A DNA stretch of 64,000 nt. Source: Microvirga lotononidis (lineage in GTDB: Bacteria > Pseudomonadota > Alphaproteobacteria > Rhizobiales > Beijerinckiaceae). The stretch covers positions 1,067,472 through 1,131,471 of the forward strand of contig NZ_CP141050.1 in the NCBI RefSeq assembly GCF_034627025.1, written 5' to 3'. Under the pieces are notes generated by a model that saw only the letters and a list, made by a program, of their open reading frames with translations, ran no database searches and had not been told where the DNA came from. Below are positions 25,796 through 34,705 of this stretch, piece by piece; the stretch's first letter is position 1; each line of letters opens with the position of its first letter. The position numbers were made by a program, and so were the translations under genes.

Positions 25796-26992
25796 ATGAC
25801 CCTCCCGCTTGCGCAGCTCAAGGTTCTCGACGTCAGCCAAGTCATGGCTGGGCCGTTTTGTTGCATGCTCCTCGGCGATATGGGCGCAAACGTAGTCAAG
25901 GTTGAGCCTCCGGGAACCGGCGATCAGACACGACGAGCCATGGGCTTCCGCCTAAAGGGGGCCGACAGCGGTGGCTTTCTCGCGCTGAACAGGAACAAGC
26001 GCAGCATTGAGATCGACCTGAAGAGCGAAGCCGGACGCGACGTGTTCTACGATCTCGTTCGCACGGCCGACATCCTTGTCGAGAACTACCGGCCAGGCGT
26101 CACCGCGAGATTGAAGATCGACTATCCGACATTACGGGAGATCAACCCGCGCCTCGTATATGCGAGCATCTCAGGCTTTGGGCAAACAGGCCCCTGGGCC
26201 CAACGCCCGGGCTTCGACCTGATTGCACAAGCTATGAGCGGCGTGATGAGTGGAACGGGCTATCCGGGGCTGCCGCCGGTGAAGAACAGTATTCCGGTTG
26301 CCGACCTTGGGTCCGGACTGCTGGCGCTCTACGGCATCCTCAGCGCCGTCATCGGGCGTGAGCAGACTGGGGAGGGGCAATTCATCGACGCCTCTTTGTT
26401 CGAGACGGCCCTGAGCCTGTCGATCTGGGAAACGGCGGAGTATTGGGGCACCGGACGGGTGCCCGGCCCGATCGGGAGTGCTAACCGCATGAGCGCGCCG
26501 TACCAGGCTGTGCGCGCCTCCGACGGTTACCTTGTTATCGGGGCGGCCAACCAGAAACTCTGGGTAAGCCTGTGCGAGGTCATCGGGCGTCCAGATCTCG
26601 TCGAAGACAGGCGTTTTCTGACCAACACCGATCGGCTCCAGCATCGTGAGGAACTGATCCGAGAGATCGAGAAGAACCTGAAAGAACGATCGAGGGACGA
26701 ATGGACGGATGCCTTCCTGGCAGCGGGCATTCCAGCCGCACCGATCTATGATTATGCGCAGGCACTACAGAGCAAGCAGGCGAGCGCGCGAGACATGGTG
26801 ATGGAGATGGATCATCCAGTGGAGGGAGCGATCAAGGCTCTAGGATTTCCCGTGAAGATGGGCGGAACGCCTCAACAAGTGCGCTACCCGCCCCCGCTCC
26901 TAGGGCAACACACGGAGGCCGTGCTGGCTGAGCTCGGATACGATACCGGCCGCATTCAGGCTCTGCGTGAGCAGGGAGCGTTCGGCCCATGA
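25796..26992 (+). CDS. CaiB/BaiF (family III) CoA-transferase
   Basis: The product has 398 residues. LKVLDVSQVMAGPFCCMLLG-DMGANVVKVEPPGTGD is the family III N-terminus, followed by FLALNRNKRSIEIDLKSEAG. The segment SIPVADLGSGLLALYGILSA holds the catalytic Asp, and ISGFGQTGPWAQRPGFDLIA is also diagnostic. It transfers CoA between acids without an ATP cost, activating the acid intermediate. The stop overlaps the next gene's start by four bases, so the CoA-ester is likely the substrate of the hydratase that follows. Confidence 0.92.
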   Translation: MTLPLAQLKVLDVSQVMAGPFCCMLLGDMGANVVKVEPPGTGDQTRRAMGFRLKGADSGGFLALNRNKRSIEIDLKSEAGRDVFYDLVRTADILVENYRPGVTARLKIDYPTLREINPRLVYASISGFGQTGPWAQRPGFDLIAQAMSGVMSGTGYPGLPPVKNSIPVADLGSGLLALYGILSAVIGREQTGEGQFIDASLFETALSLSIWETAEYWGTGRVPGPIGSANRMSAPYQAVRASDGYLVIGAANQKLWVSLCEVIGRPDLVEDRRFLTNTDRLQHREELIREIEKNLKERSRDEWTDAFLAAGIPAAPIYDYAQALQSKQASARDMVMEMDHPVEGAIKALGFPVKMGGTPQQVRYPPPLLGQHTEAVLAELGYDTGRIQALREQGAFGP

Positions 26993-27759
26993 GTGGCAAC
27001 GTTCACCTTAGGCGGGAAGGCCCGGTCGCTCACGTAACCTTTGATCGTCCCGAGGCGCGCAACGCCATGACGTGGGCGATGTATGAGCAACTCGCGTCCA
27101 TATGCGGGCGCATTGGAGCCGATTCTGCTATCCGCGTCGCGACCTTCCGGGGAACTGGTGGATCCTTCGTGGCTGGGACCGACATCCAGCAATTTACCGA
27201 GTTCCGAACCGGTGATGATGGCGTCGAATATGAACGCCGCATGGAAAGATTCCTGACGAGCCTCGACCGGCTGCCCTGTCCCACCCTTGCCGTCGTTGAT
27301 GGCTGGTGCGTCGGAGGAGGGCTTGCGATTGCGGCGTGCTGCGACTTGCGCATTGCAACACCCGCTGCATCATTCGGTGTTCCCATCGCACGGACCCTGG
27401 GGAACTGCCTATCCATGAGCAGCTACGCCCGCCTTGTTGCAGAGTTCGGGATCGGCCGTGTCAAGCGCATGATCCTTGGAGGAACCCTTCTGTCCGCCGC
27501 CGAAGCTCGGGAAGCCGGCTTCGTGACAGAGATTGTTGAGGCAGGAAGCATCGATGATAGAACGGCCGAATGGGTTGTCCGGCTGACTCGAAACGCACCC
27601 ATTACAATGCGGGTCAGTAAAGAGGCAATCCGGCGGGTGATTGCGTCCGGCGTGCTCGAAGGGGACGACCTGATCCGCGATTGCTATGGCAGTGCGGATT
27701 TCCATGAAGGCGTCAGCGCGTTCCTCGCCAAGCGTAAGCCTGCGTGGAGCGGCCGGTAG
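26989..27759 (+). CDS. enoyl-CoA hydratase/isomerase family protein
   Basis: This is a 256-residue crotonase-fold enzyme. FDRPEARNAMTWAMYEQL is the N-terminal pattern; FRGTGGSFVAGTDIQQF forms part of the oxyanion hole. DGWCVGGGLAIAACCDLRIA and FGVPIARTLGNCL are also conserved. The usual catalytic glutamates of hydratases are not obvious (the segment has LSMSSYARLV), so isomerase or hydrolase activity is possible. It is the last gene of the catabolic operon, followed by a terminator. Confidence 0.88.
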   Translation: MSGNVHLRREGPVAHVTFDRPEARNAMTWAMYEQLASICGRIGADSAIRVATFRGTGGSFVAGTDIQQFTEFRTGDDGVEYERRMERFLTSLDRLPCPTLAVVDGWCVGGGLAIAACCDLRIATPAASFGVPIARTLGNCLSMSSYARLVAEFGIGRVKRMILGGTLLSAAEAREAGFVTEIVEAGSIDDRTAEWVVRLTRNAPITMRVSKEAIRRVIASGVLEGDDLIRDCYGSADFHEGVSAFLAKRKPAWSGR

Positions 27760-27832
27760 TTAATCAGTTCCATTCGACGAAGCGAAACCAAGAAGTTCTC
27801 AACCGGCTCGGTGTTTTACAAATTTGTACAAA

Positions 27833-27864
27833 AGAAAAGCCACCTTGGTTAAGGTGGCTTTTCT
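27833..27864. terminator. bidirectional rho-independent terminator
   Basis: AGAAAAGCCACCTT and AAGGTGGCTTTTCT form a 14-bp perfect stem with a GGTT loop. The A-run on one side and the T-run on the other let it work from either strand. It closes the catabolic operon 74 bases after the hydratase stop codon. Confidence 0.85.
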
Positions 27865-27985
27865 CAAGCTGGCCGGGATCCGGGGGCTTCGGATCAGGCT
27901 GCGGCTGTCCGCCGTCAGCACTCATGAGACAGATCGGGTGAGTTGAGGAAGGGAGAGGTTCTGGTTCATCGTAGCCCATGAGGAC

Positions 27986-28334
27986 ATGACGATGAGACAG
28001 AAGCACAGGCCGGAGAAAGAGCCGGCTGAGACGGTGGTCAAGGAGATCCGCCGCGCCACCCGCAAGCACTACTCCGCCGAGGAGAAGATCCGCATCGTGC
28101 TGGAAGGGCTGCGCGGCGAGGACAGCATCGCCGAGCTTTGCCGGCGCGAGGGCATTTCGCCCAACGGGTATTACCGCTGGTCCAAGGAGTTCCTGGAAGC
28201 CGGCAAGAAGCGCCTGGCCGGCGACACGGCCCGGGAGGCCACCTCGGACGAGGTCAGGGGCCTGCGCCGGGAGGCTGTCGCCCTCAAGGAGGTGGTGGCC
28301 GATCTCACCCTCGAGAACCGCCTGGTCAAAAAAA
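27986..28334 (+). pseudogene. IS3-family orfA fragment, truncated by another IS
   Basis: The N-terminal HTH region of an IS3-type OrfA is intact: HYSAEEKIRIVLEGLRGEDS, IAELCRREGISPNGYYRWSK, and the leucine-zipper part ALKEVVADLTLENRLVKK. The coding sequence then runs into the end of an inserted element at about 28333. Neither the remaining orfA codons nor orfB is found on the far side at 29915 onward, so a deletion accompanied or followed the insertion. Confidence 0.8.
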
Positions 28335-29914
28335 CTAGGACGGCAAAGTTAACTGGCAGGCCTGCTGTTCGAGAGCCGCCAGGTAAGCGGCGGGATCGTG
28401 TCGAAACCGGGTGCGCAGAGTTCGCGCGCGGCGGCCTCTCTCCAGACGCTGGCGCAAGCTTCTCCAGTGCTCTCGGTTCGCGACGCCCAAGTCGCGAGCT
28501 GTCGGAGCCTGCACGCGCGTCGCGGTAGCGGCGAGCAGCCGGACCGGGCCGCGCAGAACCGCACCAGGGGCTGCCGTCTTGCGGCCGGTGGCGCGCCGCT
28601 CGTGATAGCGCTGGGAGCCGAACAGCTGTTCGAGATCGTTGTTGGTGCGCGGCAGGTCCGGCACCGCATAGGTGTGGAACAGGCCAGGGCGATCGCTGCG
28701 CGTGACCTTCTGGAAATGATCGAAGGCCTCGGCCAGCGTGCCGGCCTTGTTGCGCTGCCGCTGCATCGCACCCAGCACCCCGTTCACCCGCCGCCGCACC
28801 ATCGCCGCACTCTCCTCGTGCGGATTGCCAAGCCAATGCGCCACGGCGTGCACGAACCGGTAGGCGTACGCCACGTCCGGCCACAAGCCGGCCACCGTCT
28901 CCAATCGTCGCTTCAGTTTGAGGCCCGAGGCGGAAAGCGGGGCCCGACCATCATCGGTGATCGCGCTGCGCACGGCCGCACAATACCCCTGCACGATCGC
29001 CGCTTCGGGATCTTCCCGCTCCTCCACAGCGCGCACGATCCCGCGGATGCCGCGCACCTGCTTCTTGAGTTCCTTCTTGGCATGCCGGTCGGCCTCGAAG
29101 ATCGGATGCGCCGCCTCGCGCAGGAAATGGAACTGACACAGCTGATGCGGCACGCCCGGCAGCACCTGGGCGACGGCCTGGCGAATGGAGGTCTGACCGT
29201 CGCTGATCACGCCCGCGACCGGCACGCCCACGGCGGCCACCGCCTCGCGCAGCAGCCCCGCCAGATCCTGGGCCCGGCCGGAGAGCAGGCTGCGGGCGAG
29301 CACGATGATCCCCGAGAGGCAGTCGCGGATCACCCACAGCACCTCATGGCCGACATCCGGCTGCACGCCATCCAACGCCAGAATGACCCGCCCCTGCCGG
29401 GCCAGGAGCCTCTGCAGCGGGCGGCGCTCCAGCAGCCTTGTGGCGAGCAGCTCATCGTAGCGGTCGAGCAGGTTGGTGACACTGCGCTCGGCAATCGCCA
29501 CGCCGCGGGTGGTGAGCACCGCGTGGATCTCGGGCACGCTGCGATGCTCGCGTTGGCGCAAGGCCCCGACGAGGGCGATGATGTCCAGGCCGAACTCGTG
29601 CTGGGGCAAGGCCAGGGCCCCCTCGACCTCGGGCCGGTAGGGCTTGTGATAGCGGGCGCAGCCGAGGGTCTCGCACCAGCGGATCTTGAGCCGCAAGCGG
29701 ATCGATCCGGTCAGCGTCACAAGGGAGCGATGGTTCTCGTAGCGGATGCGCATCGGGGCTTTGCAGGCCGGACACAGCCGACAGGCGGGACGCAGCACCC
29801 GCTCGCGCTCCGGCGGCTGGCGCCCTGAGAGTCTGGTCATCCCGCACCTCCCATCAGGTACAGAAGACCCCCACCACCACACTCTATCAGACAGTCAGGT
29901 TTGCCGTCTTAGAT
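28333..29914. mobile_element. insertion sequence, DDE/MULE-type, family not assigned
   Basis: Imperfect terminal inverted repeats bound the element: the left end reads AAACTAGGACGGCAAAGTTA and the right end, inverted, AATCTAAGACGGCAAACCTG. It carries one transposase gene on the minus strand whose stop codon lies inside the left repeat. I see no target duplication in the flanks. It truncates an IS3 orfA. Confidence 0.75.
28335..29840 (-). CDS. transposase (MULE-like DDE domain)
   Basis: The product has 501 residues from ATG 29840 (the frame runs slightly further). The N-terminal zinc-ribbon-like part has CRLCPACK and WCETLGCARYHKPY. The catalytic region includes RVILALDGVQPDVGHEVLWV (first Asp), GVISDGQTSIRQAVAQVLPG (second Asp), HQLCQFHFLREAA (the C-x2-H of MULE transposases) and TNNDLEQLFGSQRYHERRAT (final acid). 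The gene ends LPS-stop within the terminal inverted repeat. I cannot place it in a named IS family with confidence. A long open frame on the opposite strand is only its shadow. Confidence 0.85.
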   Translation of the reverse strand: MTRLSGRQPPERERVLRPACRLCPACKAPMRIRYENHRSLVTLTGSIRLRLKIRWCETLGCARYHKPYRPEVEGALALPQHEFGLDIIALVGALRQREHRSVPEIHAVLTTRGVAIAERSVTNLLDRYDELLATRLLERRPLQRLLARQGRVILALDGVQPDVGHEVLWVIRDCLSGIIVLARSLLSGRAQDLAGLLREAVAAVGVPVAGVISDGQTSIRQAVAQVLPGVPHQLCQFHFLREAAHPIFEADRHAKKELKKQVRGIRGIVRAVEEREDPEAAIVQGYCAAVRSAITDDGRAPLSASGLKLKRRLETVAGLWPDVAYAYRFVHAVAHWLGNPHEESAAMVRRRVNGVLGAMQRQRNKAGTLAEAFDHFQKVTRSDRPGLFHTYAVPDLPRTNNDLEQLFGSQRYHERRATGRKTAAPGAVLRGPVRLLAATATRVQAPTARDLGVANREHWRSLRQRLERGRRARTLRTRFRHDPAAYLAALEQQACQLTLPS

Positions 29915-30106
29915 TCTTTATACTCACGTCAGGAAACCCAGCCATCATCCGGATTACGAATTTGTAATCCCCCGCAGGCATTTTGTTCATCCACGATTTA
30001 GTTCAGCCCCTCGATAATCTGCCCTATAAACCGAGGCGCCAAACGGAACGGCTGTCACCATGCCGGACCCGTTTGGACCTCACTGGTAAAGGTCAATCAG
30101 ACGATC

Positions 30107-30514
30107 ATGCGTAAGCTAACTTCTCTCGTTCTCGCCGCCTCTGTCCTGGCGGCTCCTATGTCTCAGGCGATTGCAGCACCCCGCGCCAAGATGCCAGAGA
30201 TCACCAAGCAGTACCCGGGTGAGAGCTACACCCAATACCGCCGCTACTACGGCGGCCCCCGCTATTATAATGGCCCGCGCTATTACCGCCGCGGCGGAAA
30301 CGGCGGTGCGGTTGCTGCTGGCGTCCTTGGCCTCGCCGCTGGCGCTCTGGTCGCTGGCGCGATCGCCAACCAGGCACAGGCGGCTCCGCCGCCGCCTCCC
30401 GGTACGCAGGACCCGCAACTCGCGGCCTACTGTGCCCGCAAGTACCGTTCGTACGACCCGGTCACGGGGACGTTCATGGCAAACAACGGCTATCGCTACG
30501 TCTGCACGTACTAA
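30107..30514 (+). CDS. BA14K family exported protein
   Basis: The product has 135 residues: a signal peptide (MRKLTSLVLAASVLAAPMSQ, then AIAAP), a Tyr/Arg/Gly-rich repeat (RRYYGGPRYYNGPRYYRRG), and a hydrophobic glycine-zipper-like segment (AVAAGVLGLAAGALVAGAIA). The C-terminal motif AAYCARKYRSYDPVTGTFMA, then RYVCTY with two cysteines, is the BA14K domain, known from a Brucella immunoreactive protein with lectin-like behaviour and widespread in Hyphomicrobiales. A terminator follows at 30538. Confidence 0.88.
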   Translation: MRKLTSLVLAASVLAAPMSQAIAAPRAKMPEITKQYPGESYTQYRRYYGGPRYYNGPRYYRRGGNGGAVAAGVLGLAAGALVAGAIANQAQAAPPPPPGTQDPQLAAYCARKYRSYDPVTGTFMANNGYRYVCTY

Positions 30515-30537
30515 TCGGCCCGGCCCTAGACGAACGC

Positions 30538-30567
30538 AAAGAGGCTCCAACCAGGGGCCTCTTTTTA
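30538..30567 (+). terminator. rho-independent terminator after BA14K gene
   Basis: AAGAGGCTCC pairs with GGGGCCTCTT (one mismatch) around a short loop and is followed by a T-run. It lies 24 bases past the BA14K stop. Confidence 0.75.
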
Positions 30568-30680
30568 TGAGCGTATCGTCAAACCTCTGGAAATTCGACC
30601 AATTACGATCCGGACTTTCTTCAGTTCCCTTAAAATCATCCCATCGATCCGATGATTTGAGAAACCCCGAAAGGCTCGAA

Positions 30681-31103
30681 ATGACCGATGCTCCCGCCTC
30701 CCATCCGCAGGACCTCCCTCGCGATCCGATGACGGATGTCGGTCGCCTCCTGATCCGCGCTTACAATGGCGATCAGTTCGACCCCTTCTTCATGGCCGGT
30801 CACCCGAGCCGGACTAAGGAGCCAAACGTCATCATCCGATCCTGCTTCTATTACTCGATCCTGATGACGCCGAAGATCACGATGATCTACGACAACAGCG
30901 GCCGCGGCGGCATGTGCGACATGACCGTCGACGAGATTTCCGTGATCTGGAAAACGCCCGCCCTGCTCGAAAGCCTCGGAACGACCTTCGAGGCCCTTCA
31001 GGATGGTACCGCCATCATCACGGCGACAGAGGCGCCGAAACCGGACATCGACCTCTGGGCCCGGATTGCCGAGGCCGAAGGGAATGTTCTGAAGGCGGCC
31101 TAA
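30681..31103 (+). CDS. hypothetical protein
   Basis: The 140-residue product reads MTDVGRLLIRAYNGDQFDPF, FMAGHPSRTKEPNVIIRSCF and ITMIYDNSGRGGMCDMTVDE. It is soluble and mixed alpha/beta; no family recognised. The ATG at 30681 follows GAAAGG within the shared leader motif (30651-30670). An upstream extension of the frame overlaps the BA14K gene and is noise. It is convergent with the next gene. Confidence 0.65.
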   Translation: MTDAPASHPQDLPRDPMTDVGRLLIRAYNGDQFDPFFMAGHPSRTKEPNVIIRSCFYYSILMTPKITMIYDNSGRGGMCDMTVDEISVIWKTPALLESLGTTFEALQDGTAIITATEAPKPDIDLWARIAEAEGNVLKAA

Positions 31104-31104
31104 A

Positions 31105-31497
31105 TCAGCGCAACTCGCTCCGGTGATAGGAATACTCGTTTTGAGATCCATCCTCGTGCCGCTCGACGATCCGGACCCGCTTGCCCTTGTCGAGAACCTC
31201 AAATGTCACGACGCTATCGAGCGGATCGGTTCGCCAGCGCCCGGTTTCGGTGGCCCAGATCACACGGTTGCCTTCGAGGCGACACCGATAGCTCCAAAGC
31301 TTGCCATCGGAAGGCCGATTGTAGGTAATGACGGAAACTTCGCCTTCGGCCTGGGCTTTCATAATCGATGGCTTTCTGCCCATCACACCGCCAATAGCGG
31401 CACGACAAATCTCACCTCGCTCAGCCGGGGTATGTTCGGCCGCATAAGCCGATACTGACACGGCTAACCCTGCGACCAGGATTCCAAAACGTCTCAT
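31105..31497 (-). CDS. exported hypothetical protein
   Basis: The product has 130 residues. Signal peptide MRRFGILVAGLAVSVSAYAA, then EICRAAIGGVMGRKPSIMKA and VITYNRPSDGKLWSYRCRLE. The two cysteines in the mature part (EICRAA and SYRCRLE) suggest a disulfide in the periplasm. An alternative ATG lies four codons upstream. The pattern C-R-A-AI-...-Y-C is common to small secreted proteins of rhizobia and phages of unknown role. Confidence 0.65.
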   Translation of the reverse strand: MRRFGILVAGLAVSVSAYAAEHTPAERGEICRAAIGGVMGRKPSIMKAQAEGEVSVITYNRPSDGKLWSYRCRLEGNRVIWATETGRWRTDPLDSVVTFEVLDKGKRVRIVERHEDGSQNEYSYHRSELR

Positions 31498-31568
31498 CGC
31501 TATTCTCATTTGAATTCTGGTATGGGGGCTACCAATGCTCGATCGATTCCGCTCTCGGATTACCTGCT

Positions 31569-32012
31569 ATGTTGCCGAAATGCCATAAGCCACTCCTCAT
31601 GAGCGCACTGCTCGGAGCCACTCTGAGCGCGATTGCGATACGCCCCACCTCTGCCGGCGAGCTCTATATCTATGAGCACAACCTGTCGGTCATCGACTGG
31701 TTTGTCGTCGGGGACAAAATCAAAGCAACCTATTCCAAGCCAAAGGCCAGCCTCGCAGCGGCAGGGGTCAAGGAGGGGGCAGTCCTTTTCGAAGGGACTA
31801 CGAAGGAAACCGGATCGTCGGCACCGCATTCGCGTTCAAATCCGGCTGCGCCCCTGCCCCCTATCAGGTGATCGGTATGGAGCAGGGAAGCCAGATCATC
31901 CTTCGCGCTCCGGGCCCAGTCAGATCCAAGACCGGATGCGACATCATCGGGTACTCCGCAAAAAGCCCTCATGCCGAACTGACGTTCCACTATTCTGCCA
32001 CCCACCATTGAT
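31569..32012 (+). pseudogene. exported hypothetical gene with one frameshift
   Basis: The first frame gives a signal peptide and ELYIYEHNLSVIDWFVVGDK, KPKASLAAAGVKEGAVLFEG. At about 31797 (GGGACTACG) the sensible reading moves by one base to YEGNRIVGTAFAFKSGCAPA, PYQVIGMEQGSQIILRAPGP, ending HYSATHH-stop at 32012. Adding one G to the run would restore LFEGDYEGNRIVGTAF. The intact product would be about 148 residues and periplasmic. An assembly error is as likely as a true mutation. Confidence 0.65.
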
Positions 32013-32088
32013 CGTCAGGACCCTGCCTGCAGGATCCCGCTGGGTCAGCCTGTGCTATGATCCGGATTAGTTCAAACGGACGGTTGCG

Positions 32089-33255
32089 GTGATGGAGGCA
32101 TCACTCCTTAGCAGCTTCGCTTGCCACGACGGGCAGGAAAGCCTCGTCCTCGGCCAGAGGCCGGACGGCTCCATCGCTCACCTCTCTGAGGTCCCTCGAG
32201 GGACAGCCTGCGAGTGCATCTGTCCCGGCTGCGGGGCTCCCCTCGTGGCCCGGAAGGGAGAAGTCCAACACCACCATTTCGGTCACCAGGGCACTGAAGA
32301 CGGGCGGCCCTGCAACACTGGACCGGAAACCGCCCTGCACAAATTCGCCAAGGAGGTTCTGGAACAGAAGCTACAGCTCTTCCTGCCGACCCTGGACCTT
32401 TGGGACGGTTCGGAGCGGTGGGTAGGCTTCGAAGGGAAGTCCTACGAATTTGACGCCGCCGTCTTGGAGAACCGCCTGGGCGAGATCATTCCCGACGTCG
32501 TCGTTCGAAAGGGAAACAGAGACCTGATCGTCGAGTTTGCCGTCACCCATGAATGCGGGCCTGCCAAGATCGCGCAAATCGTCGATATGGACATCAGCGC
32601 CATTGAGGTCGATCTATCCAGACTGCCCCGCGACATCTCGCGGGAGGGGCTCGAAGATGCCATCCTCCACGCCGCCCCGCGCAAATGGATCCACAATCCG
32701 AGAACCCGGGAAGGGCAGCGGGAACTTGAAACCCGTCGGCGCCGGCTAGCCGACACACTCTCCCGACAGGTATCTCCTCTTGTGAAGGCCTATCGAGCGG
32801 CTCTCGAGAGCCATCGAACCTCCCGCAATGCGTGCTTGGCGGTAGGCCGCATCGAGAGCGATGGCACGGAGAGGGCTATTGGTCACGATGTCCCCGGATC
32901 GGGTTGCTTTAAGGTCCCGCCACGGGACTGGCAGGCAACCATCGTCTCCGGCGTGATCGAACAGGCTGTTGTTGGAAGATCCGCCCATATCACTGTCAAG
33001 GAGGCGCTTCGGAAGCTCAAGGATCGAGGCTGGATCAATTTCCGTTTCAGTCGCATCTCCGAAGACCAGGCGGCTGCACTGCGAGAAAGCTTGGTTCAAT
33101 TCGAATTTCCAGAATTCGCAATTCAGGCGTGGGCCACTGCCCTCTCCCGCCAAAGCATCCTTGTTCCGGTCTCCAGCACGGGACGCTGGATTTTCCATCC
33201 CATGATCGTCAAGGAGATCCAGTCCAAGCGCCGCGCCAATCAGCAATCCAGATAG
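32089..33255 (+). CDS. CoiA-like nuclease-domain protein
   Basis: The product has 388 residues. A zinc-ribbon-like start CECICPGCGAPLVARKGEVQ is followed by HHHFGHQG and ETALHKFAKEVLEQKL. Then comes a nuclease-like core EIIPDVVVRKGNRDLIVEFA, VTHECGPAKIAQIVDMDISA, IEVDLS. This order (CxxC, HFxH, ALHxxAK, PD...EF) is that of CoiA-family proteins, linked to competence and predicted to be PD-(D/E)xK nucleases. The lysine of the ExK motif is replaced here (EFAVTH). The C-terminal half is helical and unassigned. Plasmid copies could act on incoming DNA. Confidence 0.72.
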   Translation: MMEASLLSSFACHDGQESLVLGQRPDGSIAHLSEVPRGTACECICPGCGAPLVARKGEVQHHHFGHQGTEDGRPCNTGPETALHKFAKEVLEQKLQLFLPTLDLWDGSERWVGFEGKSYEFDAAVLENRLGEIIPDVVVRKGNRDLIVEFAVTHECGPAKIAQIVDMDISAIEVDLSRLPRDISREGLEDAILHAAPRKWIHNPRTREGQRELETRRRRLADTLSRQVSPLVKAYRAALESHRTSRNACLAVGRIESDGTERAIGHDVPGSGCFKVPPRDWQATIVSGVIEQAVVGRSAHITVKEALRKLKDRGWINFRFSRISEDQAAALRESLVQFEFPEFAIQAWATALSRQSILVPVSSTGRWIFHPMIVKEIQSKRRANQQSR

Positions 33256-33344
33256 CCGCTTTCCCATAGCACGTAGGAGGTCTTCGATTTCGGGATCATT
33301 GCCGCAAACAGATGATCGGACAAATCCCCGAAAGGATCCTCACG

Positions 33345-33680
33345 ATGGACGCGAGCCGCTACTCCCTGAAGCTCCACACGGACTTCCCCGGCAAGGGCTG
33401 GCTCCTTGAGCTCCACATGAACGACAGCGACGAAGAAGAGGTTGCCTTCGTCGAGACGTTCCGGGCCACCGCCTTCCGCTACCTTGGCGCGGCGCCACAT
33501 GGGTTCACCCGCCATGAGGACGGGAAGCGCTTCGTCGACACCTGCTGGTTCCTGCAGGGCGAAAGCTCGACTTGGCTGATGTTTGAGTTCTGGACCAGCG
33601 ACCAGACGGCTATCCTCGATGGAGTTATCCGCGTCATTGAGGCGCTGGAAACCCAGGGCGTATCCGTCGTTCTGCAGTGA
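33345..33680 (+). CDS. small hypothetical protein
   Basis: The 111-residue product reads MDASRYSLKLHTDFPGKGWL, LELHMNDSDEEEVAFVETFR and GKRFVDTCWFLQGESSTWLM. It is mixed alpha/beta and acidic. ATG 33345 follows AAAGGA in the shared leader motif (33311-33330). It is followed after 12 bases by the next small gene. No family recognised. Confidence 0.62.
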   Translation: MDASRYSLKLHTDFPGKGWLLELHMNDSDEEEVAFVETFRATAFRYLGAAPHGFTRHEDGKRFVDTCWFLQGESSTWLMFEFWTSDQTAILDGVIRVIEALETQGVSVVLQ

Positions 33681-33692
33681 TACAGTGCCACC

Positions 33693-34124
33693 ATGGCCGA
33701 TCACTTCAAGTCCACCTATTATGTGCTCGATCCCAAAGGGACCGTGCATCGGATCAAGACAAAGACTATCGGGGAGCTACGAACCCTCGATAGCTTCCGC
33801 CGCCAGTGCCTGATCCATGGCTATACGGCCAAGGATCAGGAACAGGTCGAGGCCGACATCCAGGCCAAGATCTATGAGCAGATCTTTGGTGGGGACGTGC
33901 TCAAGCACGAGATCCAGAACGCCTTCCTTGAGGCAAATGGAACGCTAGTCGATCACGACAATCCAAATTCGTTCTTTGAGGCCATCGGTTATAGCCGCAC
34001 CCTGAGAGACCGCTGCAAAAGGCAGCACAAGCGGTACATGGAGGACGGGAAACTTCCGGGTGGCGGCTTCGTCTGCAATGACCCGGCCCCTTACCATGTC
34101 GATCTGCCGGGGTTCTCCGCCTGA
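33693..34124 (+). CDS. hypothetical protein
   Basis: The 143-residue product begins MADHFKSTYYVLDPKGTVHR, has a helical middle (EADIQAKIYEQIFGGDVLKH), and ends VCNDPAPYHVDLPGFSA. It is soluble. The ribosome site is poor, so it may be read from the upstream gene's transcript. A terminator lies 8 bases past its stop. No family recognised. Confidence 0.62.
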   Translation: MADHFKSTYYVLDPKGTVHRIKTKTIGELRTLDSFRRQCLIHGYTAKDQEQVEADIQAKIYEQIFGGDVLKHEIQNAFLEANGTLVDHDNPNSFFEAIGYSRTLRDRCKRQHKRYMEDGKLPGGGFVCNDPAPYHVDLPGFSA

Positions 34125-34131
34125 CCCGCCA

Positions 34132-34157
34132 ACCCGCCCTCATAAGGGGCGGGTTTT
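34132..34157 (+). terminator. rho-independent terminator
   Basis: ACCCGCCC and GGGCGGGT form an 8-bp stem with a short loop, followed by TTTCT. It ends the two-gene unit 33345-34124. Confidence 0.8.
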
Positions 34158-34264
34158 CTAATGCTCACATTTTCAAACCCCATCGCCCTGATCCCGGCTC
34201 ATCTCAATTCTCGATTGGGATTGTGAAGAGATGATTGGAAAAATCCCCAAGAAGGAGCAAGGCG

Positions 34265-34705
34265 ATGGACACCCTCGAGCAATTCACGGTTCTGTCCGGC
34301 ATTCGCATCCAGCTTCGGGCCCAGGCTATCGCCTGCAAGACAGCGTTTGCCCGTGACCTCCATGAGCGCCTGGCACAGCACCTCGCCTACATCTGCAAGA
34401 AGCTCCGGCTCGAGATCGCCGGTGCAGCCCGGTTCGGCAATGACGACGAGGGCGCCTTCGGCTGGGAAGGCCCGGACGAGATCCACCTGATCGACGCTCT
34501 CTACATCGATCACGGCTCCCGCGAGTACCAGATCAACGGCGAGGACTGGTACTCCCTCGATGGCGACGGCGAGCCGATCGCCTCGCCCGCGACGGCCGAG
34601 CAGACCGAAGGGCTCGACCGCTTCATCGAGGAACTCGCCCAGTACGGCGTCCTGGTCACGGCCAACTACGTGTTCATCCCATGCGAGGAGCAGGTCGCCG
34701 CCTAA
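34265..34705 (+). CDS. hypothetical protein
   Basis: The 146-residue product reads MDTLEQFTVLSGIRIQLRAQ, HERLAQHLAYICKKLRLEIA and GPDEIHLIDALYIDHGSREY. The ATG follows AAGGAGC and the shared leader motif (34229-34248). It has a helical N-terminal half and a strand-rich second half. I recognise no family. Confidence 0.62.
   Translation: MDTLEQFTVLSGIRIQLRAQAIACKTAFARDLHERLAQHLAYICKKLRLEIAGAARFGNDDEGAFGWEGPDEIHLIDALYIDHGSREYQINGEDWYSLDGDGEPIASPATAEQTEGLDRFIEELAQYGVLVTANYVFIPCEEQVAA

Noticed and set aside
28398..29828. 476-codon open frame opposite the unassigned transposase
   Set aside because: It is rich in His, Gly, Arg and Ala without any domain, and mirrors a clear transposase on the other strand; a GC-driven shadow.
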